64,000 bases of DNA from Muribaculaceae bacterium (GTDB lineage Bacteria > Bacteroidota > Bacteroidia > Bacteroidales > Muribaculaceae), in the NCBI GenBank assembly GCA_017399915.1, contig JAFQAS010000014.1, positions 62,001 to 126,000 of the forward strand. The letters are read 5' to 3'. The position numbers and the translations under genes are program-made. The first letter of the stretch is position 1. Every line of letters begins with the position of its first letter. Below the pieces are notes generated by a model. The model did no database searches. It was not told where the DNA came from and saw only the letters and a list, made by a program, of their open reading frames with translations. This document shows, one piece after another, positions 8,779-18,716 of this stretch.

Positions 8779-10169
8779 TATTGTATTTTTTGAAATTTCT
8801 TTTCATACTCCACAAATATGCTTCGTAATACCACACAAAGATTAGAATCGGTTACAAACATATTTTCATTAATAAGCCTTATTATTGAGTTATATACATC
8901 CTCAATACTTTCATCACAGGTAGATGTATTTGTCACATAAGAATTCCCAGTTTTACGCAATGGCGAATTAAAGCTATTGATACATACATAACCTTCCTTA
9001 TAAACTTGCATTGCATACGGTCCAAAATCTACTAACTCCAATTCCCCATCTTTTACCTCTTGCCCGAAATATACCTCTCGCGGACTTGCCAACATCTTTT
9101 CGTAATCAAATATTTTTATTTTGAAACAATATCCATTACAATCTACCCAATAATGAATTTTATCGATTTTTTCAAACGAATTGGATTGTTGTTTATTTTT
9201 AGATTTATTTATCATATAATCCTTTAATCTACATGCAACCACACTATTCGCCACTGCATTACAGCACTTTTCATAACAATCATCACTATTCCACAACATA
9301 TGAACTAGCAACATAAAATCCGATACATCAACCATCTTGCGACCATTTACACAGGCCGACACTTTCATCACATTAGCTATTTTGCGCCAACGACGATCGG
9401 ATATATAGTATTTTAATTCATTCTCATTTTCATTTGAGGTATCCTCTATTTCATTTTTAGCCAAAGATGCTAATGACTGACGCAACTCATATAGCATATC
9501 TACTATTTCATTTGGGATTACACATTGCTGCACCATTTCATCTAATTTCGTACAATCAGCTAGTGTAAACGGTTTTATTTCCTCGACACTTGAGTCATTA
9601 CGCTGCCCTAATATCAACTTCACAAAATTCTCACGCAATGAAATAGGCTTAACAACATATCGCAACAAAAAACGATCCCATAAAGCCTCAAGACCTTCGC
9701 CTTCGGCCGGTAATTCATTTGAAGCTGCAATAATCCCTCTTATCGGCAATTTTATATCACAATCTCCATTATGATATATCTTTTCATTTAACACTGTGAG
9801 CAATGAATTTTGAATTGCCGGGCCGGCCTTCCATATTTCATCAAGAAATACAATTTCCGACTCAGGAAGATACCCCTTTGTGACACGCTGATAGGTGTCC
9901 TTGTCACGCAGTTTTGTGATACTCACCGGCCCAAAAATTTCATCAGGAGTTGAAAATCTCGACATCAAATATTCAAATGACCTGGCATTTTCAAATGCCA
10001 ACTTTAATTTTCGAGCAATCATACTTTTTCCCACACCGGGCAAACCGAGCAAAAATATACTCTCTCCGGCAAGGGCACTCAATAGACTCAATGCCATTAC
10101 CTCTTTTCTCTCATAGGCATCTTGTGTCAATGCTTTTAATAATTGCAGAGTTCGTTTGCGAATTTCCAT
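8778..10169 (-). CDS. MoxR-family AAA+ ATPase, RavA-like
   Basis: 463 residues from the ATG at 10169. Walker A is GLPGVGKS (42-49), Walker B is VFLDE (Asp110, Glu111), sensor 1 is AASNELP, and the arginine finger lies in LWDRFLLRY. The opening (MEIRKRTLQLLKALTQDAYE) matches RavA. The C-terminal part is less conserved. A TTG at 10262 extends the frame, but a -7 promoter element at 10201-10208 lies inside that extension, so the ATG is preferred. With the VWA partner it probably forms a hexameric remodelling machine; in E. coli the pair affects respiratory complexes and stress response. The substrate here is unknown. Confidence 0.85.
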   Translation of the reverse strand: MEIRKRTLQLLKALTQDAYERKEVMALSLLSALAGESIFLLGLPGVGKSMIARKLKLAFENARSFEYLMSRFSTPDEIFGPVSITKLRDKDTYQRVTKGYLPESEIVFLDEIWKAGPAIQNSLLTVLNEKIYHNGDCDIKLPIRGIIAASNELPAEGEGLEALWDRFLLRYVVKPISLRENFVKLILGQRNDSSVEEIKPFTLADCTKLDEMVQQCVIPNEIVDMLYELRQSLASLAKNEIEDTSNENENELKYYISDRRWRKIANVMKVSACVNGRKMVDVSDFMLLVHMLWNSDDCYEKCCNAVANSVVACRLKDYMINKSKNKQQSNSFEKIDKIHYWVDCNGYCFKIKIFDYEKMLASPREVYFGQEVKDGELELVDFGPYAMQVYKEGYVCINSFNSPLRKTGNSYVTNTSTCDESIEDVYNSIIRLINENMFVTDSNLCVVLRSIFVEYEKKFQKIQ

Positions 10170-10200
10170 ATTAAAATTATGTGTGTTTTGATTTTTTCGA

Positions 10201-10208
10201 CAAAGATA
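10201..10208 (-). promoter_or_regulatory. -7 element of the RavA/ViaA-like operon
   Basis: TATCTTTG on the minus strand, 31 bases before the ATG at 10169. It decides the start of the ATPase gene. Confidence 0.5.
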
Positions 10209-10243
10209 GCCTAAGACTGTGCAATATTCTTGCTCAGCTATAA

Positions 10244-10281
10244 TAAAAAAAGTGATGCACAACTAAATTATGCATCACTTT
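10244..10281 (-). terminator. Terminator of the peptidoglycan-salvage operon (after murQ)
   Basis: AAAGTGATGCA (10249-10259) pairs with TGCATCACTTT (10271-10281); the minus strand continues into seven T residues. It lies 23 bases after the murQ stop. Confidence 0.85.
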
Positions 10282-10304
10282 GCTTAGATAGTTATATATC
10301 TTGA

Positions 10305-11126
10305 TTATGCTTGTTCGGCGCGGTAAGCGTCGCAGGCGCGTTTTACTTCGCCGTGGAGGAGGAGAAGGCGTTTTGCTTCTTCATATTCCAAACCAAGTTC
10401 TTCAACAACCATGCGAGTGCCACGGTCAACGAGCTTAGCGTTAGAAAGTTGCATATTCACCATCTTGTTACCTTTCACGCGACCCATTTGAATCATTACT
10501 GCTGTAGTAATCATATTACAAATCATCTTTTGACCTGTACCTGATTTCATACGTGAGCTACCTGTAACATATTCAGGACCTACAATCATTTCGATAGCGA
10601 TGTCGGCTGCTTGTGAGATAGGAGCATCAGGGTTAGAAGTGATTGCAGCTGTCAAGATGCCACGTTCGCGGCAAGCGTTGAGCGCACCAATCACATAAGG
10701 AGTAGTACCAGATGCAGCGATACCGATAACGGTGTCCTTTTCGTTGATGTTGAATGCTTCGAGGTCTTTCCAACCTTGATTAGTGTCATCTTCAGCATTT
10801 TCTACAGGGTTGCGGAGTGCGATGTCGCCACCGGCGATAAGACCGATAACCCAAGATGGATCCATACCATATGTAGGAGGAATTTCAGATGCATCGAGCA
10901 CACCAAGACGACCTGAAGTACCGGCACCCATATAGAAGATGCGACCACCTTTTTTCATGCGGCTAACGATACCTGTTACGAGTTTTTCGATTTGAGGAAT
11001 AGCCTTTTCTACTGCAAAAGCTACTTTTTTATCCTCATTGTTAATATCGGTGAGGAGTTCCAATACCGACTTCTTTTCCAAGTCATTGTAAAGTGAAGGT
11101 TGTTCACTGATTTTTACAAATGCCAT
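10305..11126 (-). CDS. murQ: N-acetylmuramic acid 6-phosphate etherase
   Basis: 273 residues, one SIS domain. The signature runs from FYMGAGTSGRLGVLDASE to the Glu-rich loop and GPEVVTGSSRMKSGT-like segment (here GPEYVTGSSRMKSGTGQK). It cleaves the lactyl ether of MurNAc-6-phosphate in the cytoplasm, giving GlcNAc-6-phosphate and D-lactate. It is the last gene of the operon, 89 bases after the kinase gene, the largest gap in the operon. The kinase upstream makes its substrate and the dehydrogenase further upstream could take its lactate. Confidence 0.95.
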   Translation of the reverse strand: MAFVKISEQPSLYNDLEKKSVLELLTDINNEDKKVAFAVEKAIPQIEKLVTGIVSRMKKGGRIFYMGAGTSGRLGVLDASEIPPTYGMDPSWVIGLIAGGDIALRNPVENAEDDTNQGWKDLEAFNINEKDTVIGIAASGTTPYVIGALNACRERGILTAAITSNPDAPISQAADIAIEMIVGPEYVTGSSRMKSGTGQKMICNMITTAVMIQMGRVKGNKMVNMQLSNAKLVDRGTRMVVEELGLEYEEAKRLLLLHGEVKRACDAYRAEQA

Positions 11127-11215
11127 TTTATCTAAATTTTTAATTATAAATTATGCGTTAAATATTAATTATGCAATCAGCATTACAATTTTATGCATTA
11201 TGAATTATGCATTAA
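11127..11215. repeat. AT-rich murK-murQ spacer with TTATGCAT repeats
   Basis: The 89-base gap contains several overlapping copies of (A)TTATGCAT and related words. A 16-base word (TTATGCATTATGAATT, 11191-11206) recurs exactly at 40745-40760. No promoter element of the TAnnTTTG type was seen here. Confidence 0.4.
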
Positions 11216-12052
11216 TTAAGCGTGGTAAGCGATGAGGCCTTCCATTGGAGCTTGAAGGATTTTACCGATTTTGCAGTCAACAGCATCAGCAGCTTCTTCA
11301 AGTACTTCACGATAGTAGTGAGCGATAGAACCAACGAAGTTGATGCTATAGTCTTTATAGTTAGCGTAGTTAGCGATGTTGCGCACGAAAAATGCTTTGA
11401 ATGCATTCAATACTAAGCGGTGAACAGCAGGTTCTTCGATGTTTTGAATCAAAAATGGAGTGATTGATGCGAGGAAACGGTTAGCTGGGTGTTCACGATA
11501 CACTTTTTGAATAATTTTCATACGATCGAGGTCGTATTGAGCGAGGAATTTTTCGCAAAGAGGTTCGGGAAGTTGTTTTTTCAACACGTCGCCAACGAGC
11601 AATTTACCGAGCACTGCACCACTACCTTCGTCACCGAGGATATAACCGAGTGGAGACACATTGTCAACGATTTTTTCGCCATCATAGTAGCATGAGTTAG
11701 AACCTGTACCCAAGATACAAGCAATACCTGCTTCGTGACCAAAGAGAGCACGAGCAGCAGCAAGAAGGTCGGTATAAACTTCGATTACAGGAGCAGGAAC
11801 ATGAGCAGCGATAGCACGACGCACATTGCCACACACATCATCATTGATACAACCTGCACCATAGAAATAGATGCTTTCGAAAGTCATACCTTCAACTTCG
11901 GGTTTCAACTCGTTGCCCATACGCTCAGCCATTTCTTCTTCGGTGAGCATAATAGCGTTCATACCTGGAGTGAAGAACTCCTTAACTACTTTTCCATCTT
12001 CAACGGCACACCATTGAATTTTGGTAGAGCCACAATCTGCAATTAATTTCAT
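11216..12052 (-). CDS. murK: MurNAc/GlcNAc kinase of the BadF/BcrA ATPase family (MurK-like)
   Basis: 278 residues. It has the ASKHA sugar-kinase fold: phosphate-1 loop DCGSTK (6-11), a second loop in ILGTGSNSCYYDG, and GDEGSGAVLGK. The Tannerella forsythia MurK, encoded beside MurT and MurQ, phosphorylates MurNAc with ATP; the gene order here is the same, so MurNAc 6-phosphorylation is the likely reaction (GlcNAc possible as well). It lies 22 bases after the transporter gene. A paralogue is encoded at 26398-27231. Confidence 0.82.
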   Translation of the reverse strand: MKLIADCGSTKIQWCAVEDGKVVKEFFTPGMNAIMLTEEEMAERMGNELKPEVEGMTFESIYFYGAGCINDDVCGNVRRAIAAHVPAPVIEVYTDLLAAARALFGHEAGIACILGTGSNSCYYDGEKIVDNVSPLGYILGDEGSGAVLGKLLVGDVLKKQLPEPLCEKFLAQYDLDRMKIIQKVYREHPANRFLASITPFLIQNIEEPAVHRLVLNAFKAFFVRNIANYANYKDYSINFVGSIAHYYREVLEEAADAVDCKIGKILQAPMEGLIAYHA

Positions 12053-12074
12053 GTTTTGTATTATTATTTTGTTA

Positions 12075-13241
12075 TTATATTTTTATATAGATTTTCTTCT
12101 TATACAAGTAATAGCCTATTGACCAACAAAGCACGATAAACAACACTGCATAGATGCACGATGCAAGTGTTTCATCGCAAAGCACCGGCACAAGGAAGTT
12201 GCCATAAACATGACCTTTGAGCGATGTAGCAGGATCGCCAAATTTAAACGACCCAAAGATAATGCCCAATACTCCGCCAAGCACATAAAGGAATAATGGA
12301 TTAATACCAAATGCCTCGAAGAAACGGCACCATTTTTTATAACCTTTAATGTCGATAATCCATATGAGCAATGCCAAGAATGTAGAGGCAAGTCCACAAG
12401 TTACAAGAGCAAATGTTGGTGTCCAAAGTTTCTTATTGATGGGCACAGCATAATCAAACAAGAAACCGATAGTCATCAAAATTGCACCGATGATAAATAA
12501 GCGATTCACTCGCATATTGATATCTTTTTCTTCCATCATCTTCATACCTGCCCAAAATCCAATCAACACATGAGCGATTGAAGGTATTGTGCTCAACAAC
12601 CCTTCGGGATCAAGTGCAAGTTTAACACCATCAATTGTATCTTTATACATATGATCAACACCAAGAACTGCTTGGTCGATTACCGATACAATATTTTGTT
12701 CCGAGAATACAAGACCATATTCATCAACCAACAATATCACACCATAGCCCACCAAAAGAGTGGCAACAACCCATAAAATGTGTTTACAACGAAGCAATAA
12801 CACTATTATTGAAGCTGCGCCATAGCACAATGCCAATCGTGGCATAACGCCAAGAATGCGAATGGTGTCGAACGAATTAGCCGCTTCCAAGAATGATTTT
12901 CCACCGGCTATGCCATAGCATAATTTGCTAAACCATGCAATGCCAAGACCAATAGCAAATATCACAATTGTGCGCTTGATGATTTTAAACAATAATGATT
13001 TCGACATTTTAAACTCAAACTTGCGCATTGAGATAAATGTAGAAATCCCCATTATAAACATAAAGAATGGGAAAATTAAATCGGTAGGAGTCAATCCATT
13101 CCATGAAGCGTGTCCAAGCGGACGATACATGTGGCTCCATGAACCGGGATTGTTTACAAGGAGCATACCGGCAATGGTGATACCACGTAGGATATCGAGT
13201 GCAAGCATGCGTTGACTTTGTTTTTTTACAACTTCTGCCAT
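12075..13241 (-). CDS. murT: MurT-like inner-membrane MurNAc transporter (DUF5009/NagX type)
   Basis: 388 residues with about ten hydrophobic segments. The start LALDILRGITIAGMLLVNN and the following TPTDLIFPFFMFIMG are typical of the heparan-alpha-glucosaminide N-acetyltransferase/YeiB-like family. In Tannerella forsythia a protein of this family (MurT), encoded next to murK and murQ, imports MurNAc across the inner membrane without phosphorylation. The same order here supports that role, though acyltransferase activity of family members is the alternative. It starts 9 bases after the dehydrogenase gene. Confidence 0.72.
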   Translation of the reverse strand: MAEVVKKQSQRMLALDILRGITIAGMLLVNNPGSWSHMYRPLGHASWNGLTPTDLIFPFFMFIMGISTFISMRKFEFKMSKSLLFKIIKRTIVIFAIGLGIAWFSKLCYGIAGGKSFLEAANSFDTIRILGVMPRLALCYGAASIIVLLLRCKHILWVVATLLVGYGVILLVDEYGLVFSEQNIVSVIDQAVLGVDHMYKDTIDGVKLALDPEGLLSTIPSIAHVLIGFWAGMKMMEEKDINMRVNRLFIIGAILMTIGFLFDYAVPINKKLWTPTFALVTCGLASTFLALLIWIIDIKGYKKWCRFFEAFGINPLFLYVLGGVLGIIFGSFKFGDPATSLKGHVYGNFLVPVLCDETLASCIYAVLFIVLCWSIGYYLYKKKIYIKI

Positions 13242-13250
13242 TAGATAAAT

Positions 13251-16049
13251 TTATTTTTTTGATTTAGTACAACTATCAACCAAGTAAGCGATTGATTTAT
13301 ATGGTATACCACTATTAGTGGTCAAACCTATTTCACATGTGCGGCTATTAGAATAACCATGAGTAGCGCCCGATGCTTCGATTTGTGGACGAAGCTTACG
13401 CAATCCATATTTATTCAATTCGGGCATCATGAAACCTTTGTCGCCTGCAAATCCACAGCAACCTATTTCGGTAGGAATCACCACGTTGCGAGAACACATG
13501 CGAGCGAGAGCGATGATTTTATCGGCAAGTCCCATGCGACGCAATGAACAAGTAACGTGAACTGCGATTGTTTCGTCGGTTTGTGTAAACTCAAGATTAG
13601 GAGCAAGGAATTCGTAAATAAATTCGGCAGGCTCGTATAAGTGCATTGAAGTGATGTGATCGCGCATGCGGTGTAGACATGGGCTTTGGTCACAAAGCAC
13701 AGGATATTTGCCATTTTCCGAAGCTTCGAGCAATGCTTTTTCGAGCTCAGCTGTCTTGCGATCGGCAATATCGGGCATACCTTTACTTTCCCAAATCATA
13801 CCACAACAAAGTTTCTTCATGTTTTTAGGGAAGATAACTTCATATCCGGCTTTATTACATAGTGCTATAATAGTGTCGACCAATGTTTCCACTTTTTTGC
13901 CTTTTTCGCGCGATTGACCCAATGTTTGGTTAATACAACTTGGGAAATACACCACTTTGCGGTCGCTTGCTTGTGCGGCGACTTTAGGCGAATAGAATGC
14001 GCCGGGGAGTGAAGGAGTCCATAATGGCACACCCACTTTGTGCAAGGCACCACCAATAGCATTCACACCACCATCACCAAGTATTTTACCTGCAAAGTTG
14101 GCCATTGAAAGCACGGGACGGAACACTCCGGTGATATTGTGGAGATTTTTAGCTGCAAAATCACCAATCTTATATCCCATACTACCTTTTGGCAATGATG
14201 CTTGGCGCAAATCGTGAATCATTTCGCCGGTGTTGTTACCCATCGGACACGACATGCTACATAAACCATCACCTGCACATGTGGCGTTACCATAAGTTTC
14301 GAATTGTTTTTCAAGACGAGCCAAACGAGCAGGGTCTTCGCCTGTTGTTCTCAATCGTGTAATCTCACGTTGAGCTACAATGCGTTGGCGAGCTGAGAGC
14401 GAGCCTGAATAGCCACATGACACACAATTCACCTCACAGAATCCGCATTCGATACATTTATCAACATGAGGATTGGTCAATGGCATTGGTTTCAAGCCTT
14501 TGATATAACATTCGGGGTCGTCATTGAAAATCACACCGGGGTTAAGTATATTTTGTGGGTCAAAAAGTTCTTTGACGCGTTTCATCATCGTCCAAGCCTT
14601 TGTGCCCCATTCTTTTTCTACGAAAGGAGCCATGTTGCGACCTGTACCATGTTCGGCTTTCAATGAGCCGTCATAGCGATCAACAACAAGACGTTCGACA
14701 GCCAACATCAACTCTTTGTAGCGATCAATTTCTTCTTGTGAGTCGAATGACTGTGATATGATAAAGTGATAGTTTCCTTCAAGTGCGTGACCATAGATAC
14801 AAGCATCGTTGTAGCCATTATCTTGAAGTAATTGTTGCAATTCCACAGTAGCCTTTGGAAGGTCCTCGATGTGGAACGCCACGTCCTCAATCAACACTGT
14901 TGAGCCAAGAGGACGAGTACCGCCAACCGATGGGAAGATACCGGAACGTATTTTCCAATATTCAGAGTATTCTTCAGGTTTGTCGGTGAAGTAAGCCGGT
15001 TTAAATAGATTAAACGGCTTGAGAATTTCGAGAATTTCGTTGATATTTTTTTGCAACTCTTCGGGAGTGTCGGCCTTAGTTTCGGTGAGCACTGCAGTGA
15101 GTCCTTCGCCTGTTGGATCGTTTACTGCCGAGAGTGATTTTTTGTCGAGAAGTTCGGCTCCGAATACGGGACCTTTCTTCATAGCCACCACAGCTTTACA
15201 AGCTTCTTCCAAGTCGCTGAAATAAAGCATTGCACTTGCTGAATGTGGATAGAGATGAGCTGTGTTAACAGTGATTTCCGACATGAATGCCAATGTACCT
15301 TCCGAGCCGACGATGCTATGAGCAATAATATCGAATGGGTCGCGGAATGTTACGAATGGCAATAGGTTTAACCCTGTAACGTTTTTAATGCTATATTTAT
15401 AAAGTATGCGTTTCTTTAATTCTTCATCGGCACAAATTTCATCACGCAACTTCATTATACCCTCCATAAATTGAGGTTTGTTCATCGCAAAAAGTTTGCG
15501 AGAACGGTCATCGCCGGTGTCAAGCACAGTACCATCGGCAAATACCAAACGCACTGATTTCAAAATCTTGTCACTATTGGCGTGAGTGCCGCAGTTCATA
15601 CCCGAAGCATTGTTTACCACAATACCACCCACCATAGCCGAGTTTTTAGAGGCGGGGTCGGGAGAGAACATACGACCATAGGGTTTTAGGTAGTCGTTTA
15701 CACGACTACCTATAATCCCAGGTTGTAGTTTTATTGTTTCGGCACCGGGGTCTATTTCATAGCCTTCCCAGTGTTTTCCGGCTACAATCAAAATTGAGTC
15801 ACTAATGGCTTGCCCCGAAAGGCTTGTCCCTGCCGCACGGAATGTAACAGGCAAATTATGTTTAGAAGCAATCGAAAGCAGTTTCGACACCTCTTCTTCA
15901 TTATTTGAACGAATCACAATTTGAGGTATCATGCGATAAAAACCGGCATCGGTACCCCATGCGAGGAGACGAAGATCATCGGTATAAATACGATCTTTTG
16001 ATACTATACCTTTTATGTCTTTTAAAAACTCTTTATAAGCAAGTTCCAT
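13251..16049 (-). CDS. FAD- and Fe-S-containing D-lactate-type dehydrogenase
   Basis: 932 residues. Residues about 30-220 form the FAD-binding (PCMH) domain (TFRAAGTSLSGQAI; SAMVGGIVVNNASGMNCGTHANS). The FAD-oxidase C domain follows to about 520 with the PG-ILNPGVIF end. The last 400 residues carry an Fe-S cluster motif C-I-E-C-G-F-C-E-V-N-C, a second Cys group (CAGDGLCSMSCPMG), and two CCG domains (CCGMIW, CCGFAGDKGF). Such GlcD/Dld-II fusions oxidise D-2-hydroxy acids at the inner face of the membrane and pass electrons to quinone. D-lactate from MurQ is the obvious substrate given the neighbours (inference). Confidence 0.85.
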   Translation of the reverse strand: MELAYKEFLKDIKGIVSKDRIYTDDLRLLAWGTDAGFYRMIPQIVIRSNNEEEVSKLLSIASKHNLPVTFRAAGTSLSGQAISDSILIVAGKHWEGYEIDPGAETIKLQPGIIGSRVNDYLKPYGRMFSPDPASKNSAMVGGIVVNNASGMNCGTHANSDKILKSVRLVFADGTVLDTGDDRSRKLFAMNKPQFMEGIMKLRDEICADEELKKRILYKYSIKNVTGLNLLPFVTFRDPFDIIAHSIVGSEGTLAFMSEITVNTAHLYPHSASAMLYFSDLEEACKAVVAMKKGPVFGAELLDKKSLSAVNDPTGEGLTAVLTETKADTPEELQKNINEILEILKPFNLFKPAYFTDKPEEYSEYWKIRSGIFPSVGGTRPLGSTVLIEDVAFHIEDLPKATVELQQLLQDNGYNDACIYGHALEGNYHFIISQSFDSQEEIDRYKELMLAVERLVVDRYDGSLKAEHGTGRNMAPFVEKEWGTKAWTMMKRVKELFDPQNILNPGVIFNDDPECYIKGLKPMPLTNPHVDKCIECGFCEVNCVSCGYSGSLSARQRIVAQREITRLRTTGEDPARLARLEKQFETYGNATCAGDGLCSMSCPMGNNTGEMIHDLRQASLPKGSMGYKIGDFAAKNLHNITGVFRPVLSMANFAGKILGDGGVNAIGGALHKVGVPLWTPSLPGAFYSPKVAAQASDRKVVYFPSCINQTLGQSREKGKKVETLVDTIIALCNKAGYEVIFPKNMKKLCCGMIWESKGMPDIADRKTAELEKALLEASENGKYPVLCDQSPCLHRMRDHITSMHLYEPAEFIYEFLAPNLEFTQTDETIAVHVTCSLRRMGLADKIIALARMCSRNVVIPTEIGCCGFAGDKGFMMPELNKYGLRKLRPQIEASGATHGYSNSRTCEIGLTTNSGIPYKSIAYLVDSCTKSKK

Positions 16050-16072
16050 AAGTGATTTAAATTATGTCTTTT

Positions 16073-17323
16073 TTAATTGTAGAGATAATATTTAGCCGAT
16101 TTGGCCTTAAATGCTTCAACATCTTTGTTCCAATAGTCAATGATGTCGGCAACTTTGTAATTCTTTGAGAATTTGATGCGAATTTGGTCGGTACCACACA
16201 CTTTGTCAAACATGTTCCAACGGTTGCCCAATGTGCCTTGACCATCTTCGTCGAGGAGGCGTTTGTCGGGGTACATTTCGGCCAAAATTTCCATTGCATG
16301 GAATTGAACCATAGTCAATTCACAATCAAGCACATCGGTTACATAAAGTTGTACACCTTGAAGGTTTTCACCTTTACCCACACTATAATAAGGTTTGATG
16401 TGAATTGGACGGAAGTCGATACCTTTAAGATTCAATGCATTCAATCGTTTGCAGAATTCGTTTGCATCAATCCATGAAGCACAAATCAATTGAAATGGCA
16501 TAGTGTAACCTACACCAATCGAAACGAAATACAATTCACCGATAATACCTGTTGTGGGGTAATAAATAGCCGATTGTGGATATGGTTGATGTGGTGAAGG
16601 AAGAATCCAAGGCATGCCTGTTTGGTCAAATGTCATATAACGATGCCAGCCTTGCATAGGCACAACTGTCAATTTGGTTTTCTTACCATCTTTCAACATA
16701 CCATCATTTAGCATCAAAGCAAGCTCACCGGGAGTCAAACCATAAAGATATGGTATTTCAAATTGGCTCACCAATGAGTAGAATCCTTCTTCAACAAGGT
16801 TACCTTCAACCTTCAATCCAGAAAGAGGATTAGGGCGGTCAAGAACCATAAATTCTTTGCCATTTTCGGCACACGCTTCCATACACAATCCCATTGTGCT
16901 GATGAAGGTGAACGAACGGCAGCCGTTGTCTTGAATGTCATAAACAAGCACATCTACATCTTTAAGCATTTCGGCCGACGGTTTCTTGTTTTTGCCATAC
17001 AATGAATATACGGTAACACCTGTTGCAGCATCTGTGTAAGTATCAACCTTTTCTCCTGCAGGTATGTCGCCACGCACACCATGTTCGGGGCTGTAAAGAG
17101 CTTTAAGCTCTACTCCGGGAGCATTGGCGAGAATGTCGATTGTTGACACAAGATTGTTGTCAACACCGCTGGGATTGGTAATCAAACCCACACGTTTGCC
17201 TTTCAACTGCTCAAAACCTCCATCTCGAAGTGTTTCCACCCCGGGTTTTACTTGAGCAGTAGCTGCCATTGCCACAAAAGCAGCAATGGCGAACACTGAT
17301 ATTTTCTTAAACACTGATTTCAT
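16073..17323 (-). CDS. namZ: Exo-beta-N-acetylmuramidase NamZ (DUF1343, GH171)
   Basis: 416 residues with a signal peptide (cleavage near ATA-Q, residue 23). The whole mature part is the DUF1343 fold, with the conserved SPEHGVRGD block (Glu80-His81, likely catalytic), YSLYG, DVLVYDIQDNGCRSFTFI and DRPNPL. The family was shown in Bacillus and Tannerella to release MurNAc from the non-reducing ends of peptidoglycan chains. Periplasmic release of free MurNAc fits the MurT-MurK-MurQ genes downstream. It begins 2 bases after the ampG-like gene. Confidence 0.88.
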   Translation of the reverse strand: MKSVFKKISVFAIAAFVAMAATAQVKPGVETLRDGGFEQLKGKRVGLITNPSGVDNNLVSTIDILANAPGVELKALYSPEHGVRGDIPAGEKVDTYTDAATGVTVYSLYGKNKKPSAEMLKDVDVLVYDIQDNGCRSFTFISTMGLCMEACAENGKEFMVLDRPNPLSGLKVEGNLVEEGFYSLVSQFEIPYLYGLTPGELALMLNDGMLKDGKKTKLTVVPMQGWHRYMTFDQTGMPWILPSPHQPYPQSAIYYPTTGIIGELYFVSIGVGYTMPFQLICASWIDANEFCKRLNALNLKGIDFRPIHIKPYYSVGKGENLQGVQLYVTDVLDCELTMVQFHAMEILAEMYPDKRLLDEDGQGTLGNRWNMFDKVCGTDQIRIKFSKNYKVADIIDYWNKDVEAFKAKSAKYYLYN

Positions 17324-17325
17324 GT

Positions 17326-18693
17326 TTATTTCTTTTCTTCAACTTCTTTAGCTCCATATTTGGGGTCAATGTGCTTATGTACAAGAGCAGTAACAGCCCA
17401 TGTTGCAAAGTTACAAGCAAGTACCCACCAGAAGAAGTTAATATATGAATTGCCTAACAATTCTTCTTTGATGAAACCGGCAGCCATACCTGGAAGCATC
17501 ATACCAAGCGCCATGAATGCTGTACAGATTGCATAGTGAGATGTTTTGTAAGGGCCATCAGCAAAGTACATCATATATAGCATAAATGCAGTGAATCCGA
17601 ATCCATATGCAAATTGTTCAAGAACGATTGCGCTGAATGTAATAATCTTACCACCTATTTCAGAATAATCAGGTTGTACGTTTGAAAGGATAATATAAGC
17701 CACACAGTTGAGTGAAGTAGCAAGAGCCATTGGCCAAATCCATTTCTTAAGACCACCTCTTGATGCACAAATACCACCGATGATACCACCAATAGTAAGA
17801 CCGATAATAGCAAGTGTACCATAAGCAAAACCGACTTCGGTTTGAGTCATTCCAAGACCACCGGCATCGCGAGATGCAAGAAGGAATGGTTGACAAAGTT
17901 TCACTACTTGAGCTTCGGGAAGACGATAAAGAAGCATAAACAACATTGCAAGCACAACGTGTTTCTTTTGGAAGAATGTCACAAATGAGCCAGAGAATTC
18001 TTTAACAATATCGCCAACACTTTTCTTCTTAGAATCACCACCACCAACGGCTTTATCGGCTGCAGGTGCAGGAAGTATGAACGCATGATAAAGTGATACT
18101 ACTGCAAAAAATGCAGCGCAAATGATTACTGTATATTTCCAACCAAGAGCTACATCACCGGTTTGAGTTTGGAGAATACCAGCAAGAATAACAAGACCAC
18201 CTTGACCAAATACGTTGGCACAACGATAGAATGTAGAACGTATACCTACAAACATACTTTGTTCTGATGTGTTAAGTGCAATCATGTAGAAACCATCAGA
18301 AGCGATGTCGTGAGTTGCAGAACAGAATGCTGTTATAAAATAGAAGAATAGACATAACATAAATGCACTTACAGGAAGTCCATTAGCGATTTCTTCTTTA
18401 TTAGGTAATGGGAGAGTAAATGCAATAGCAGCAAGACCTACTGCCACACAAATTTGCATTGTAACTGTCCACCAACGTTTTGTACGAATAATATCCACGA
18501 TTGGACCCCAGAATGGTTTGATTACCCAAGGGAGATACAACCAACCGGTGTAAAGAGTAGCGTCGGTTTCCGACATACCAAGTTGCGTAAAGAGAACCAT
18601 TGTCACCATATTGATGAAGATAAATGGAATCCCTTGTGCAAAATAGAGCGTAGGAATCCACGCCCAAGGATTGCGTTTTGTTGCTTTAGCCAT
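17326..18693 (-). CDS. ampG: AmpG-like muropeptide permease (MFS)
   Basis: 455 residues with about 12 membrane segments. The opening PWAWIPTLYFAQGIPFIFIN and the TLYTGWLYLPWVIKPFWGP segment are typical of AmpG, the major-facilitator permease that imports GlcNAc-anhydroMurNAc muropeptides. It provides a second import route in the operon beside the MurT-like protein: AmpG for anhydro-disaccharide peptides, MurT for free MurNAc. It lies 23 bases after the SpoIID-like gene. The exact substrate is inferred from family and context. Confidence 0.82.
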   Translation of the reverse strand: MAKATKRNPWAWIPTLYFAQGIPFIFINMVTMVLFTQLGMSETDATLYTGWLYLPWVIKPFWGPIVDIIRTKRWWTVTMQICVAVGLAAIAFTLPLPNKEEIANGLPVSAFMLCLFFYFITAFCSATHDIASDGFYMIALNTSEQSMFVGIRSTFYRCANVFGQGGLVILAGILQTQTGDVALGWKYTVIICAAFFAVVSLYHAFILPAPAADKAVGGGDSKKKSVGDIVKEFSGSFVTFFQKKHVVLAMLFMLLYRLPEAQVVKLCQPFLLASRDAGGLGMTQTEVGFAYGTLAIIGLTIGGIIGGICASRGGLKKWIWPMALATSLNCVAYIILSNVQPDYSEIGGKIITFSAIVLEQFAYGFGFTAFMLYMMYFADGPYKTSHYAICTAFMALGMMLPGMAAGFIKEELLGNSYINFFWWVLACNFATWAVTALVHKHIDPKYGAKEVEEKK

Positions 18694-18716
18694 TTTCTTA
18701 TTCTTTATTTAATTTA

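Noticed and set aside
10170..10262. TTG start that would lengthen the RavA-like ATPase by 31 residues
   Set aside because: The extension covers the -7 promoter element, and the ATG at 10169 matches the RavA N-terminus.
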